Shown piece by piece: positions 37,628 to 49,001 of a stretch of DNA of 64,000 nucleotides. Made by a program: the position numbers and the translations under genes. Source of the stretch: Viola odorata. Lineage: Eukaryota > Streptophyta > Magnoliopsida > Malpighiales > Violaceae. Position 1 is the first letter of the stretch. Each line of letters begins with the position of its first letter. The stretch is from assembly GCA_963691705.1 (NCBI GenBank), contig OY829542.1:63388427-63452426 (forward strand), read 5' to 3'. The notes below the pieces were generated by a model, which was given only the letters and a program-made list of their open reading frames with translations, was not told the origin of the DNA and ran no database searches.

Positions 37628-38245
37628 TTTTTTTCTATTTTTGAAAAGAAGAATGAACCCGAAATGTGCAACTACATTTTCAAATCCTCTCCATTAATCT
37701 GAATGATCCTGCAGGTTTTATTTATAATAATTGTAGGACCATAAACTAATCATATAGGCTATACCATCCCAAAAGAAAATTAAAAAAAATTTAAGTAAAT
37801 GATCATACATGATTATAAATGGATTTCCTTTTAATAAAATTAAAACACTAATTTAGGTTGTAGGATTGATCGTTGGTTTGTGGTAATTGGTGATAATCAT
37901 GGCCGACAAACAAATGATGTGGTCAAGGTCAATGCACTAATTATAACTTAATCTTTGGTTAATTAATAACACATTAATCAAGATTGCATAATTTTGTCAA
38001 AGATTGCTGTTGGTCCCGCTTTTGTCACGTGGAAAAGTTATGTTCCTCTCCACGCGTCGACTGCATAATCCGCCACGTATGGGAGGGTCGTACACCTAAC
38101 AACTGAAAATATTACCGGTAGGACTTATCACCACCTAACACCGGCAGGTGGCTCATTGCGATTGGTAATTTAGTACTCCTCCACTTGCATTAATTTTACA
38201 TTTGAGAACAAAAATGCAAAACTTTATATACATTGTTAATTTTAG

Positions 38246-38250
<5 letters not shown>

Positions 38251-38282
<32 letters not shown>
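38251..38282. repeat. (TA)n microsatellite
   Basis: Uninterrupted TA dinucleotide run of about 30 bp followed by a T tract. Confidence 0.9.
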
Positions 38283-38290
<8 letters not shown>

Positions 38291-41200
38291 TGCGATTCAA
38301 AATTTCAATCTATTAATTTTACTCTTTAAAAAAAAGACTAAGCACTACTAATGATTAAAAAACTCATTATGCACGCTGCCAAACATTGAAAAGTCATTCT
38401 TATACACAATTTTAATTAGGGACGAGCATGAGTCGGGTTTAAGCAAAACATGACACCCGATCCGCTTATTCGGTTTTCTCAAAATCATGACCCAACATTT
38501 GACCTACCTACTAAATAATCTACGAGTGCGAATGAGTTGGATCGGTTAAATTTTTTACATAATCCACCTATACTCACCGGTGAAAAAAATCATAGATTTG
38601 CGAGTAGGAAGATGAACGGGTCGACGGATTGACGGATCCAACATATATTCACATGTTAATAAATATCATATTCACCTAATAAATTGAATTAACAAATAAT
38701 AATTATGCAAATAGACATATTAACTCGGTAAGCATTAAATCTTAAATCTCTGCTAGGTTTAAATAAAAATGGGTAGAATAAGTTTATATACTATGGGTGA
38801 TTGGGTGATGAGTATATTACTAGTGACGGGTCGGATTTACCTACAAGTTAAATAAGTTAGACTCACATTTGACTCAACTCCTTTATGACTAGTTTTACGG
38901 GTCGATTTAACTGACGAGTTTGATGAATTAACGAGTATAATAAATTAAGTGGATTTTAATAGGTTTGACGGAACTATAAGTTTGGTGTACAATTCTAATT
39001 TTAACTAACATAGATATGTCCATAGAAAAAAGTGTACGGCGAATTATAAATGGATGTGATGCTTCTTACCCTCTTTTTGACCTAATTGATTGGTTTGACA
39101 ATTGAACATACAATTTGGATTAAAATTAGAAGAAACGCATGAATATTAAACTATATACTTGGAAAATCACTAAAACAGTCATCACTACAACGTTAGTTAT
39201 AATATGTTATCCTGATCCACCACTTTTCCTCTTTACATGAACTTTTGACCAATCTTTTAACCCAAATCTAAATGCTTTCTTTACCTTTACCATCAAACAA
39301 ATGAAGAAACAAACCATCGATAATTTTGATGCTCAAAAGTTGGTCTAAAAGTAACCTTACCCTAAATATTATTACTATATGCTTTTATAAATGATGATGA
39401 GTCAATTTAAACTAATGATTAATTAACCCTAAACTAATCATATGTACATATATGTCCACAAAAAGGGGATAATAGAGAGACTTTTAGACAAAATACACAT
39501 CCAAATCATCATTCTCTTAACTCAATTGATCATCTCAAATTTTTTATCATTATTTAGGTTACTTTTGTTCCGCGCATATTAAGTGTTATTAATTTAGAAA
39601 TAATTTAAATATAACTGTTATATTCTTAACATTTCGACCCGTTTTAAATTTAATTTTACCATCAACTCAAGTACGTGCGATATGAAAATTAAACCCAAAG
39701 AATAATCATATAGTTTTAATCGTTGGTTTTGCATGCATATCCAGGTGCGGCACGTTTAGTGTACTAGATATATGTTAGCTGTACGTGATTGTTACTATTA
39801 GGCTATTTTGTCGTTAGGCTTTTTCAGTTTGAACTTTTCACAAGATAAAATGCGAGAAAGCACCTTTGGCAGCCAAAACAAATTCTTGAAAAACAACAAA
39901 GATACCCAAATGTATATCAACGAGTTTGTCTACCTACAAGTATTTTAAGTTGTCGTGTTTTTAGAAACTTTATATAGTAATTATTAAAATTATGTCAGTA
40001 GTATATTTTAAATTTTTGACTAATCAAATTGCAATATTTTTTCATCAACTATAAAATGAGTATAATTGGGCAATTTCGAGCTTATTCGGGAGACTATATA
40101 GGCTCATGGGGAAATTAATCGTAGAAAGGGTAGGGTGGTAGAGTGATGATGCAATGCAGTAAAGATGGAGATTTTGGAGAATTAATTTTACAAAGACAAG
40201 AAGACTACTCTATAGGATTAGGTTAAGCTAGAGTTAAGGATAGACCAAACTAACGTGGAGCTAGGCATATCTTTATGGGTTGGTGTGAACATTGAGAAGC
40301 CTTTTTATGCAAGTTACATATGGAAATTTGATTCACGTGGTAGAATTTTTAACACGCAACTTATCAAAAAAATTATCATTTTCAAATTTTGTCGACGATA
40401 AGTAAGAAAAATAACCCAAAAAAAAATCAGCTAGTTAAATATATTTTAATCAACGTATAAGGGTGTTGATTGGTCCTAGACGACTCACATTTTGTGTTTT
40501 TTTTTCTGTGCGGTGATTTTTGTTCCAATTAGATAGATATAAAGTCTTAATTGTGAAAAAATTGACGATTCGTAAAAAGCATTACAATTAATATGAACAC
40601 ACTAACTTAACAGAATTGAGATTCGATCAAATTAGGGTACTAAAATGACTTTTTTCTGAATAAGTAAATAATTATAAATTGAATTTCTATAATTAGAATA
40701 GAATTTCACTATTTTTATTTTAAATAATTTTTATTATATAAATTAAATTAAGTATAAGTAATTTAAGAATGTAGTTTAACCCATCTTCTTATTGGAAAAA
40801 CATGAGGAGATAACTTAGAAAAATGATGAGGATTGAGGGGGGGGGTTAGTTGTTAGTTAAATTTAGGGAGAAAGGAAGGAGAAGGAGGGGGAACCGTGCA
40901 AGACAGTTTAAAGTGGCGGGTAAAGGGAGAAGAATTTAGGAAGGTGGGACCCACCTTTCCCTCTCTTTCTTACCTATCCTATGATAGTGGGGTAGGGAAT
41001 GTGATGTGCGCACGAAACAAAAGCCATCTAGAACTAGAAGTAGATGACCACACGTGCGCACACAACTTTTCCTACATTATATATATATATATATTTTTTT
41101 TAATTACTGTCATTTCATTTCTTCTTCTAATAATAATAATAATAATAATAATAATATTCAACCCTTTTTTTGTAGAGGTAATTTCATAATTAGAAGTTAA

Positions 41201-41344
41201 CCAACCCCACAAATTCTGCTTATTTTTTGGACAATCGTGGCTGTCCCTTTCATGAAGCATGTCTAGTTATCTACCCCTCTTTTTCACCCAAATAACAACT
41301 CTACCCCTTTCGGAACTTAGATTGAGAAAAAAAAATTCTATTTC

Positions 41345-42110
41345 TCTTTTGATTTTTTTTTAAAATACTAACGTGGATATGCCACATCACCATTTTGATT
41401 TTTTTAAATCAGAAAAATTAAATTAACATATAAATAATTATATATAAAAAAAATTGAAAAATCATAAAATTAATAGAAAATTTGTTGAAATTTAAATCAT
41501 AGATAAAAAATTCTGAAAAAAATAGTCTAAATTTTTTAAAATGAGATAAAAATAATTAAAAAATTGTAGAATTAAAAATAATTTAAAAACTAATTTGATT
41601 TCTTAAAGTATAAAAAAAATTAAAAAAAACTGTTAAAAATTGAAGAAAAATCAAAACAATTCAAAAAAAAAATCCTCCTCCATCACCAACCACCACCACC
41701 TCCTCCTCCCCTCTCCTCCATCACCACCATCATCTCCCTCTTCTTTCACCCACCACCACCACCTCCAACTCTATCCCCCCTCTCCTCCACCCACTGCCAC
41801 CTCCTCTTCCCCTCGACTCCAGCAATGAAGAAAATCTCATAAGCTCCAAATTTCTCCAAATTAACACCCAAATTCGTTTCAGATTTTTTTTCTTCTATTT
41901 TTTTAAAGTTTTAGCAATTTATATATATATATATATATATATTTTAGCAATTATATTAATTTTCAAAGAATTTTTAATTTCTACAATTTTTCTATTAATT
42001 TTATGAAATTTTTATTTTTTTTGAAAATATCCACATCAACAAACGACGGGTAGGGAGAAGGAGAAAATTAATCCACATCATTTTTTTTATTTTTGTATTT
42101 TTACGTTAAC
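41345..42110. mobile_element. Probable fold-back element enclosing a CCT/CAC-rich stretch
   Basis: The block AAAATTAATAGAAAATTTGT at 41467 is mirrored by the complement of CAATTTTTCTATTAATTTT at about 41984-42002. CCACATCA also recurs near both outer ends (41384 and 42031). Between the arms is low-complexity CCTCCTCC/ACCACCACC DNA (41675-41820). Ends and TSD are not clearly defined. Confidence 0.45.
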
Positions 42111-42771
42111 TAACTGATAGAGTTGCTAGATTCGACTTAAACCAATTTTAACATTAATATTCGTTTTGAACAAATTGGGGGAAACCTGAAATTCACATTA
42201 AATAAAATTAAAACATGTGGTGTTATTTGAATATCGGTATAAACCTAGGTTGGTTTTACTACTTTTTACATGTGAGTGAAATTATTGGTCACTTTTTAGT
42301 TTTTACAGAATCTAGTGTAATCTACCAAACTATGTCATGAAAGCAAATTGAAGTAGATAACCGGGGTAAAAGTGTAAAAGTCTATGCAATAAATTTGAGA
42401 GTACAAAAAATACGAGAACAAAAGGGATGAGTCATTACAGCGATCCCTTATTCCCTTTAAAAAAAAAAAAACGAAGGGAAAATAGCAATCCCTTTCTCTC
42501 TCCCTCTTCCCCTCTCTCTCTACATGCATTAGAATTAGAGACAAAAAGCAAGCTAGGAAATTTCAATGGCAGAAATCCTAATTAAAGTCCCATCTCTTTT
42601 CATTCCTAATTACCCTTATCCTATGTTAGATTAGATTGCAAGAAGCCAAGCAAACAACACCCAACTTTTGATTTTTCATTTTTGGTTTTGTTTAACATCT
42701 ATTTTGTTATTCTCTTCATCGAAATTTTCTAGAGAAAGTTCCAATTTTTCCGGGAAAATTGCCAATAGGAG

Positions 42772-45221
42772 ATGAGAAGAGGGATGAGTGGGGATTCTGT
42801 AGCTTCCCAGAATAGCAACAACAACAACGATACCACTTTGGACACTATAAGCGCCGCGGCTAGTGTGATTGCATCAGCTGAGAATCGTGTGCATCAAGCT
42901 ACTGTCCAGGTGCTTATATGGATCAGGACTCTATCATTTCTTTTGTGATCTTGTTTTAGGGTTTCAATTGTTCTTTTCATGTGCTGAGATTGGGAAAAGT
43001 TTGTTATGTGTTCTGAGATCTGTTTTTTCCTGATTTGTTTTCTGGTTTGATTTGATTTTGTTTTTTTGATGTTAATTCTGTTGTAAGCGGTGTTTACTTT
43101 TGCTGTAAGCCGTGTTTTTGGTATTTATTAAGCCAAAATATGGCATGATTTTGGTTATAAAGTATGAAATTTAGATAGCCCTTTTTGGTGTTTTAACCCC
43201 GTAGGTTATTTGTAAAGTTTACTTTTTTTGTCTGGAGAAGGTGTTGCTTTAACCGTCCTTTTGATAATTTGCTTACTTTGCAGAAAGATCAAATTTTTGG
43301 CTTGGAGACTTTTTTTTATTGGATGGGGACTTAATTGGCATTTTTTTTGAAGGGAGAAGTTCAGGTTGAGAGTTGATTTTTATTGCTAGCTGATGATTTC
43401 GTTGCAATGGACTTGCATGATAGTGGTTAGTGGGTTGTGAGAGATGTTCTGGGGGAAAATGAATGTTTGCTGCACTTATTGTTTGTGTTCATGGTCTGTC
43501 TTTGTTTCAGTTAGATGGTTACCAAGGTTGGGGTTTCTTCCATGTACTCAAATACACTTGCCACTTCAATAGTTATCCCAAAGGGTGATCGATATTTGCT
43601 TTGGTAGGTTTTGTCTGTTCTTGTCGGTGACAATCTATTAGTCAATGTGGAATTTTTTACTTCATCTTGAATGGTATAATTATGCTCGAGCACTATTGAT
43701 GATCTACAGAAATTATGCAAGTAAAGGTGGTTTATATTCTCAGGAACTAATTTGAAGGTGCTTAAAGTTCTTGCATAGTGTGGCAATTTACGTTGGATTT
43801 CCATGATGTTGAATTGTTACAATTGGAACAGTTGATTCTTTAACTGCTGTGGATCCTTTTACTGTTCAACAAAAAATAGCTGATTCTTGATTTGTGCGGA
43901 AAATATTCGATTTGCTCTCTTCTAAGTAAGTTTCTCATCCTGTTTGTGTTTACAGGAGAGAAGATGGGGAGGTCGTTGGGGTATGTATTGGTGTTTCAGG
44001 CACCAGAAAAGCAAAAAACGAATTGGGCATGCTGTCGATTTGCCTGAAAACTCAGATCCCAGAAGTGGTGCACCTTCATCCGACAATCCAACCCAAGCAC
44101 CTGCCGTCGTACTCCCTTTTGTTGCTCCTCCCTCCTCTCCTGCGTCCTTCTTTCAATCAGAACCTCCTTCTGTTACACAATCTCCAGCCGGTGTTCTCAG
44201 CCTCACTTCCATATCAGCTAATATGTACTCTCCCGGTGGGCCTTCCTCCATTTTCGCCATTGGCCCTTATGCTCATGAAACCCAGTTAGTCTCACCACCT
44301 GTATTCTCAACGGTCACTACCGAACCATCAACTGCACCTTTCACTCCTCCTCCTGAATCTGTCCATTTGACTACACCTTCCTCTCCTGAGGTACCTTTTG
44401 CTCAGCTACTTGATCCCAGTCTTCGGAATAATGAGGCTGTTGTGAGATTCCCATTCACTGGCTATGAATTTCAGTCTTATCAGCTCTATCCGGGAAGCCC
44501 TGTTGGCCAACTGATATCACCTAGTTCAGGCATTTCAGGTTCAGGCACATCGTCTCCTTTCCCTGATGGTGAGTTTGTTACTGGCGGTCCTCAATTTCTT
44601 GAATTTCGAATGGGTGGCCCACCAAAGCTCGTGGACCTCGACAAGCTCTCTCCCCGTGATTTGGGATTGCGCTATGGTTCTGGAACTTTGGCCCCAGATA
44701 CTGTAAGGCTTGCATCACGCAGCTTCCTTTTGGATCAGTTTTCTGATACTGCTGCAAGGCCCCAAGCAGTTAATGGACCCAGTGACAATCAAGTTGGTGA
44801 TCACAGAGTGTCCTTCGAGTTAACTGCTAAAGATGACATGGGAAGTTGGGAGCTGAAGCCACAATCTTCCCATAAAACCACGTCAGAATCTCTAGGAAAT
44901 GGATCTCGAATTGAAACAGAAGAAACTTCTGGTGGACAGGTGCATGCTTCTGAATGCCGTGATGGTGAAACATCGCATGTCCCACCAGAGAAGCCTTCTG
45001 CAGACAGTGAGATGAGGGGGGAGGCTCCACGGCACCAAAAGCATCGATCCCTCACTCTTGGCTCTCTTAAAGATTTTGATTTCGACCATGCTGATGGAGG
45101 AGATGTCCATAAACCTGATATAGGCCAGGACTGGTGGGCCAATGGGAGTGTTGTTGGGAAGGAAAGTGGGGATACGAAGAACTGGTCCTTCTTCCCTGTG
45201 ATGCAGCCTAGTGTCAGTTAA
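42772..45221 (+). CDS. Hydroxyproline-rich glycoprotein family protein
   Basis: Two exons, 42772-42909 and 43956-45221, with a GT-AG phase-0 intron, giving 467 aa. Exon 1 encodes an Asn/Ser-rich start and a helical SAAASVIASAENRVHQ segment. Exon 2 opens with ERRWGGRWG and a basic KSKKRIG patch, then a Pro/Ser/Thr-rich body with repeated short motifs (APPSSPASF, PPVFS, TEPSTAPFTPPPES, TTPSSPEVPFAQLL). Order and wording match the Arabidopsis At5g52430/At1g76660 group, annotated only as hydroxyproline-rich glycoprotein family. There is no signal peptide or membrane segment, so despite the family name a cell-wall location is not supported by the sequence. Function unknown. Start chosen at the first ATG in exon 1; a second in-frame Met follows four codons later. 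Confidence 0.85.
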
Positions 45222-46507
45222 CTAGTACTTGAAAGAATTGATCAATCTCCAATCTTGTTCAAGCTAATTGATGTGCATTTTTTTCCGTCAGTAGAAGGAG
45301 GAAAAGCCTGACTGACCGTTGGATGAAGGCCGTCTTACATGTCCTTCGTGACCTGAAGACGAGGCGGATGATAAAGGTAATATGTTGCCTAGGGTAGCAT
45401 AGATAGTGTATAATACCAATTTACTTCAGGCATAAAGAAAAAGCTAATAGTAACGGTATAGATATTTTTGGTCTCATGCTTAGCATATGTGAAGTAAATG
45501 ATGAATGGAATGTTATAGTTACTCCAAACGGATTCATATTCTTGAGGCTTTCCAGTGGCAGTTCTAATTTTGCCGTGGTTGTAAATGCTCGCACGAGCTG
45601 GGATTTCTGACTGGCTGGAGTATGCCGTTGACCTAGGATAGGAAAGTCTTATCTGGAAACGTGTCAAAGCTTGATTAATTATTAGTCGAGTTGGGTCGGG
45701 TCGGGTGTACACAGTTCAGTTCTCATCCCGGCTCGAAATTCGGTTTATTTTTGGCCATTAAGCCAACAACAGAACTGACACTTGGGGTTCCAGATGTTGT
45801 ATTCTTGTCTCTTCAATGTTTCATTCAAACTAACAGCAGCCTTTTTGTCCAAATCCTAAGGACCCAATTACTGTCCAACATTGGAGCACTAGGGCACTAG
45901 TCATGATGTAGCGCCAGACCAGTTTGAAGTTTCAGTAAAAAGAAGAAATGAATGAATGAATCATCTAAACTTCTTCTATAACGTTGTGTCAAATTTGCCG
46001 CTTATATTGTCAAGTTTGGACGGCTACACAATACATAAACAAACGGCACACTTTATAAATCGCCTAAAAAAGTGTCAAAATGATAGTTTTATAATAATTA
46101 TATTTCCACTAAGGAATAATAACATAGAGTTAAAAGTTAAAACATAAACAAAAGTGAGCCATAATTAACAATCTCTTCTCATTATTAAATTATTAATGGA
46201 TTTTTAATCCCCATGTCTTATTGTCCACATTACTATTTATTTCAAGAAAACAATCATTTTTCTTCTTTTTCTATGTTGGTTTTAAATGAAATTAACGGTA
46301 ATAAATCAACGACTTCTTTTTTAAATACAATTTATAATATTGTAAAATATAAGATTAGATTGATCTATCAATTCATCAAAAATTCATATTATGACAACTA
46401 CGAAGTATTTATTAGATCTTGTAAATATATCCACTTAGTTTTTTTTAAAATTAAAATTTATTTTATGGGTGGAATAGTGGAAGTAGGATTTCAATCCAAG
46501 TCTTTAT
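45222..46507. other. 3' UTR and intergenic sequence
   Basis: No recognisable gene. The first few hundred bases are probably the 3' UTR of the preceding gene, followed by AT-rich DNA with short ORFs. Confidence 0.5.
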
Positions 46508-46509
46508 TA

Positions 46510-46768
46510 CTCCCTCTGGTCCGAAATGTATGACTTCCTCGCATCCCAATATTCAGTAGGGAACGCATATTGAGGAGGCCGGATGAGGTACTATTTGACC
46601 CCAAAAAAATTCCGTACTTATTTTTGAGTACGTTAATCCTTAACGTACTTCTGAGAAAAAATTCGGGCCAAAATTGTCTCAAATAGTGACTGTTCCGGCC
46701 GTTTTAAGATACGTTCCGGAACAGTAAAAGCAAATGCTAAAACGTCATACATTTCGGACCGGAGGGAG
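46510..46768. mobile_element. Stowaway-like MITE
   Basis: The left end CTCCCTCTGGTCCGAAATGT and the right end ACATTTCGGACCGGAGGGAG are near-perfect complements, continuing through ATGACTT/ACGTCAT. TA is at 46508-46509 and 46769-46770. It is 259 bp and non-coding. Confidence 0.92.
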
Positions 46769-47437
46769 TATATGTTATCACGAGTAGACAATTACTCGGA
46801 TATATGCTCATTGCTCACTAACTAAAATATTTTAAACTTATTTTTTTCTTTATATTCTATCAAGAGAAATTTCAAAATGTTAAGAAAAACCATATTATTT
46901 ATCAATAATCATTAACTTTTATTAGAGAAAAAAAAATGAATATGTATCAAAATAATATGCCAAAATTTTATTTACACTTAAAATATGAATTCACATACAT
47001 AGTTTTAAACTAATAAGTGAAGTGGTATAAATTTAACTATACTTGTTTAGTGGATCTTTTAATAAATAAATAAATCAAGTTAAAATTAGTTTGGAGCCAA
47101 TATGAGCCACACCAAATTTGGCTTGTATGCTAAACTGCTTTCAAATTTTATGAGCCTAATTTGAATATAACAATTAAAGTTCAGCTCGATTCATTTGTAA
47201 CCTTAGGTGGATCTTTTTTTACTTAATCTTTTAATACCAATCATAGTTACAACAGACTGCCCCGCTGTCTATAAGGATTATTGTTTGTTCTTGAAATTTG
47301 ATTATAATCATTAATTACCTATGGTTAAGGTGAAGACACTAATTTTTGGCCAAAAGAGAGACCAATTCTAGATTGTAGTCAAACAACATGGTCAACTGGG
47401 AGAAGGAGAAAAGAGAAATGTCCTCTTTCTTAGACCA

Positions 47438-47446
47438 TATATAAAA
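47438..47446 (+). promoter_or_regulatory. Candidate TATA box of the BTB gene
   Basis: TATATAAAA lies 131 bp before the ATG at 47577, a normal spacing for a plant leader, followed by an A-rich stretch immediately before the start codon. Confidence 0.4.
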
Positions 47447-47576
47447 TATATAAAAATATCCAATGGCCACGCATCCTCCTCACAAGTTCCCAACCTGCCC
47501 TTATAATCCTCCGGACACCACCACTTCCGGCGTAGACGCACATTAAAACCCCAGAAACCCTACCGCAAAAAAAAAG

Positions 47577-49001
47577 ATGCCAGCTTTCTCGACAACCACT
47601 ATGCCCAATCTTATTTTTCAGAAGTTCAAACTAAGCCTAGCACAATCTTCTTCTTCTTCTTGCAATAACAACAACATAATCACGCTTAATGTTGGTGGTC
47701 AAATCTTCCAAACAACCCAGCAAACTCTAGAATTAGCTGGTCCAGAATCATTCTTCTCCCAACTCAGCGGGTCAACTCACCCTTTCATTGACCGAGACCC
47801 TGAGTTATTCTCCATCTTCTTATCTCTCTTAAGAACTGGTAATCTCCCTTCAAAGGTCAAATCTTTTCATCTCCAAGACCTTATTGAAGAGTCCAAATTT
47901 TATAACATCGAGTCTCTTTTGATCAATTCCTTGTCAAACCCATCTCAGTTTGACCCTTTTAACCTTGAAAAATCCAAGCTTTTACCGCTATCAGGCCGGG
48001 AGACGCCGTCTGCGGTAGCTGCAACTCCCTTTGGGACCTTACATGTCGCCCATGGTAGCAAGATTACATCTTTTGATTGGTCTTTGCAGCAAAAGTCAAC
48101 CTTTTTGACTCAATTCACAGCCATTGATTCTTTGTTGGCTATCTCGCCAACTGTTGCAGCTGCCGGGGCTGATGATTTCTCTGGGCTTCAAATTCTTGAT
48201 CTTGAGAAGGGTTTTGTTAGGCAGAGATTATATTGGGAAAATGTGACGAAATCGGGATCGATGGTTCAGGCAATTGGGTCAGGAGCGGGGTATCTCTTTA
48301 GCAGTTTTGAGTCTGGTAGGAGAAACTCAAACACGATCATGGTTTATGATGTGAATACGTTTCTGCCTGTTGTTGAGATTGGTCATTGTGAGATATTCGG
48401 TGCTGATCTTGATTCGGGAATTCCTGCTTCCAAATTGAGGTGGGTCGAAGCCTATGGTCTGGTGATGGCAGCTGGATCACACAGTGGGATTTCTGGCGTG
48501 CTAGGGAACGTGAGATTGTGGGATGTAAGATCTGGAAATTTGGTTTGGGAAATGAAGGAAAAGATTGATTGCTTTGCTGATATTACGGTTTCAGATAATT
48601 TGCGAGGGATCTTCAAAGTTGGAGTTAACTCAGGAGAGGTGTCTTTTGTGGATTTGAGGAAGCTAGGGGCAAATGATCAATGGACTTGTTTAGGGGATAA
48701 GAGGAAAGTGATGAATGTGCAGAAAGAAGGCTTTGGGTGCAAGATTGAGGCTCTTGAGAATCATCTATTCTGTACTAGAAGAGGCAATATAGAGCTCTGG
48801 TCTGAGGTTTTGATGAGTGGTGATTTGAGGAGAACTGAAGATGGGTTGTCACAAATGGTGTTTAGAAACAATTTGATGGGGAGAATGAAGGATATGGAAG
48901 GGGGAAGGATTACAAACTTGGCTTTTGGAGGGAACAAGATGTTCGCGACGCGTGAGGATCAACAATTTGTTGAGGTCTGGGCAACTTCTGTGAGGGGTTG
49001 A
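47577..49001 (+). CDS. BTB/POZ (KCTD-like) protein with WD40/beta-propeller-like C-terminus
   Basis: Intronless, 474 aa. Residues 34-118 form a T1-type BTB domain: ITLNVGGQIFQTT, then RDPELFSIFLSLLRTGNLP and the EESKFYNIESLL helix. The remaining 350 residues contain degenerate WD40/YVTN-like blades (for example SGLQILDLEKG, GNVRLWDVRSGNLVWEM, GRITNLAFGGNKMFATRE) expected to form a propeller. The layout matches the plant BTB/POZ group of At3g09030/At2g24240/At4g30940. Proteins of this type are candidate CUL3-RING ligase adaptors, with BTB binding cullin and the propeller binding substrate; that role is inferred. The start is the first ATG after an A-rich leader. Lack of introns is shared by family members as far as I recall. 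Confidence 0.9.
   Translation: MPAFSTTTMPNLIFQKFKLSLAQSSSSSCNNNNIITLNVGGQIFQTTQQTLELAGPESFFSQLSGSTHPFIDRDPELFSIFLSLLRTGNLPSKVKSFHLQDLIEESKFYNIESLLINSLSNPSQFDPFNLEKSKLLPLSGRETPSAVAATPFGTLHVAHGSKITSFDWSLQQKSTFLTQFTAIDSLLAISPTVAAAGADDFSGLQILDLEKGFVRQRLYWENVTKSGSMVQAIGSGAGYLFSSFESGRRNSNTIMVYDVNTFLPVVEIGHCEIFGADLDSGIPASKLRWVEAYGLVMAAGSHSGISGVLGNVRLWDVRSGNLVWEMKEKIDCFADITVSDNLRGIFKVGVNSGEVSFVDLRKLGANDQWTCLGDKRKVMNVQKEGFGCKIEALENHLFCTRRGNIELWSEVLMSGDLRRTEDGLSQMVFRNNLMGRMKDMEGGRITNLAFGGNKMFATREDQQFVEVWATSVRG

Larger units (their letters stand above)
35934..42771. other. AT-rich intergenic region with fold-back elements
   Basis: Starts with the aminopeptidase 3' UTR. It contains two inverted-repeat elements (listed separately), a (TA)n microsatellite at about 38251-38282, an (AAT)n run at 41130-41157, a G-run near 40840, and between 38420 and 38990 a degenerate GGGTCGG/ACGGGT-rich repeat that resembles non-autonomous hAT interiors but whose ends I could not define. 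CT-rich sequence at 42480-42520 is probably the leader of the next gene. No gene recognised. Confidence 0.55.

Noticed and set aside
41640..41828. Pro/Ser/His-rich ORF
   Set aside because: Produced by CCT/CAC low-complexity DNA in the middle of an inverted-repeat element; no supporting gene structure.
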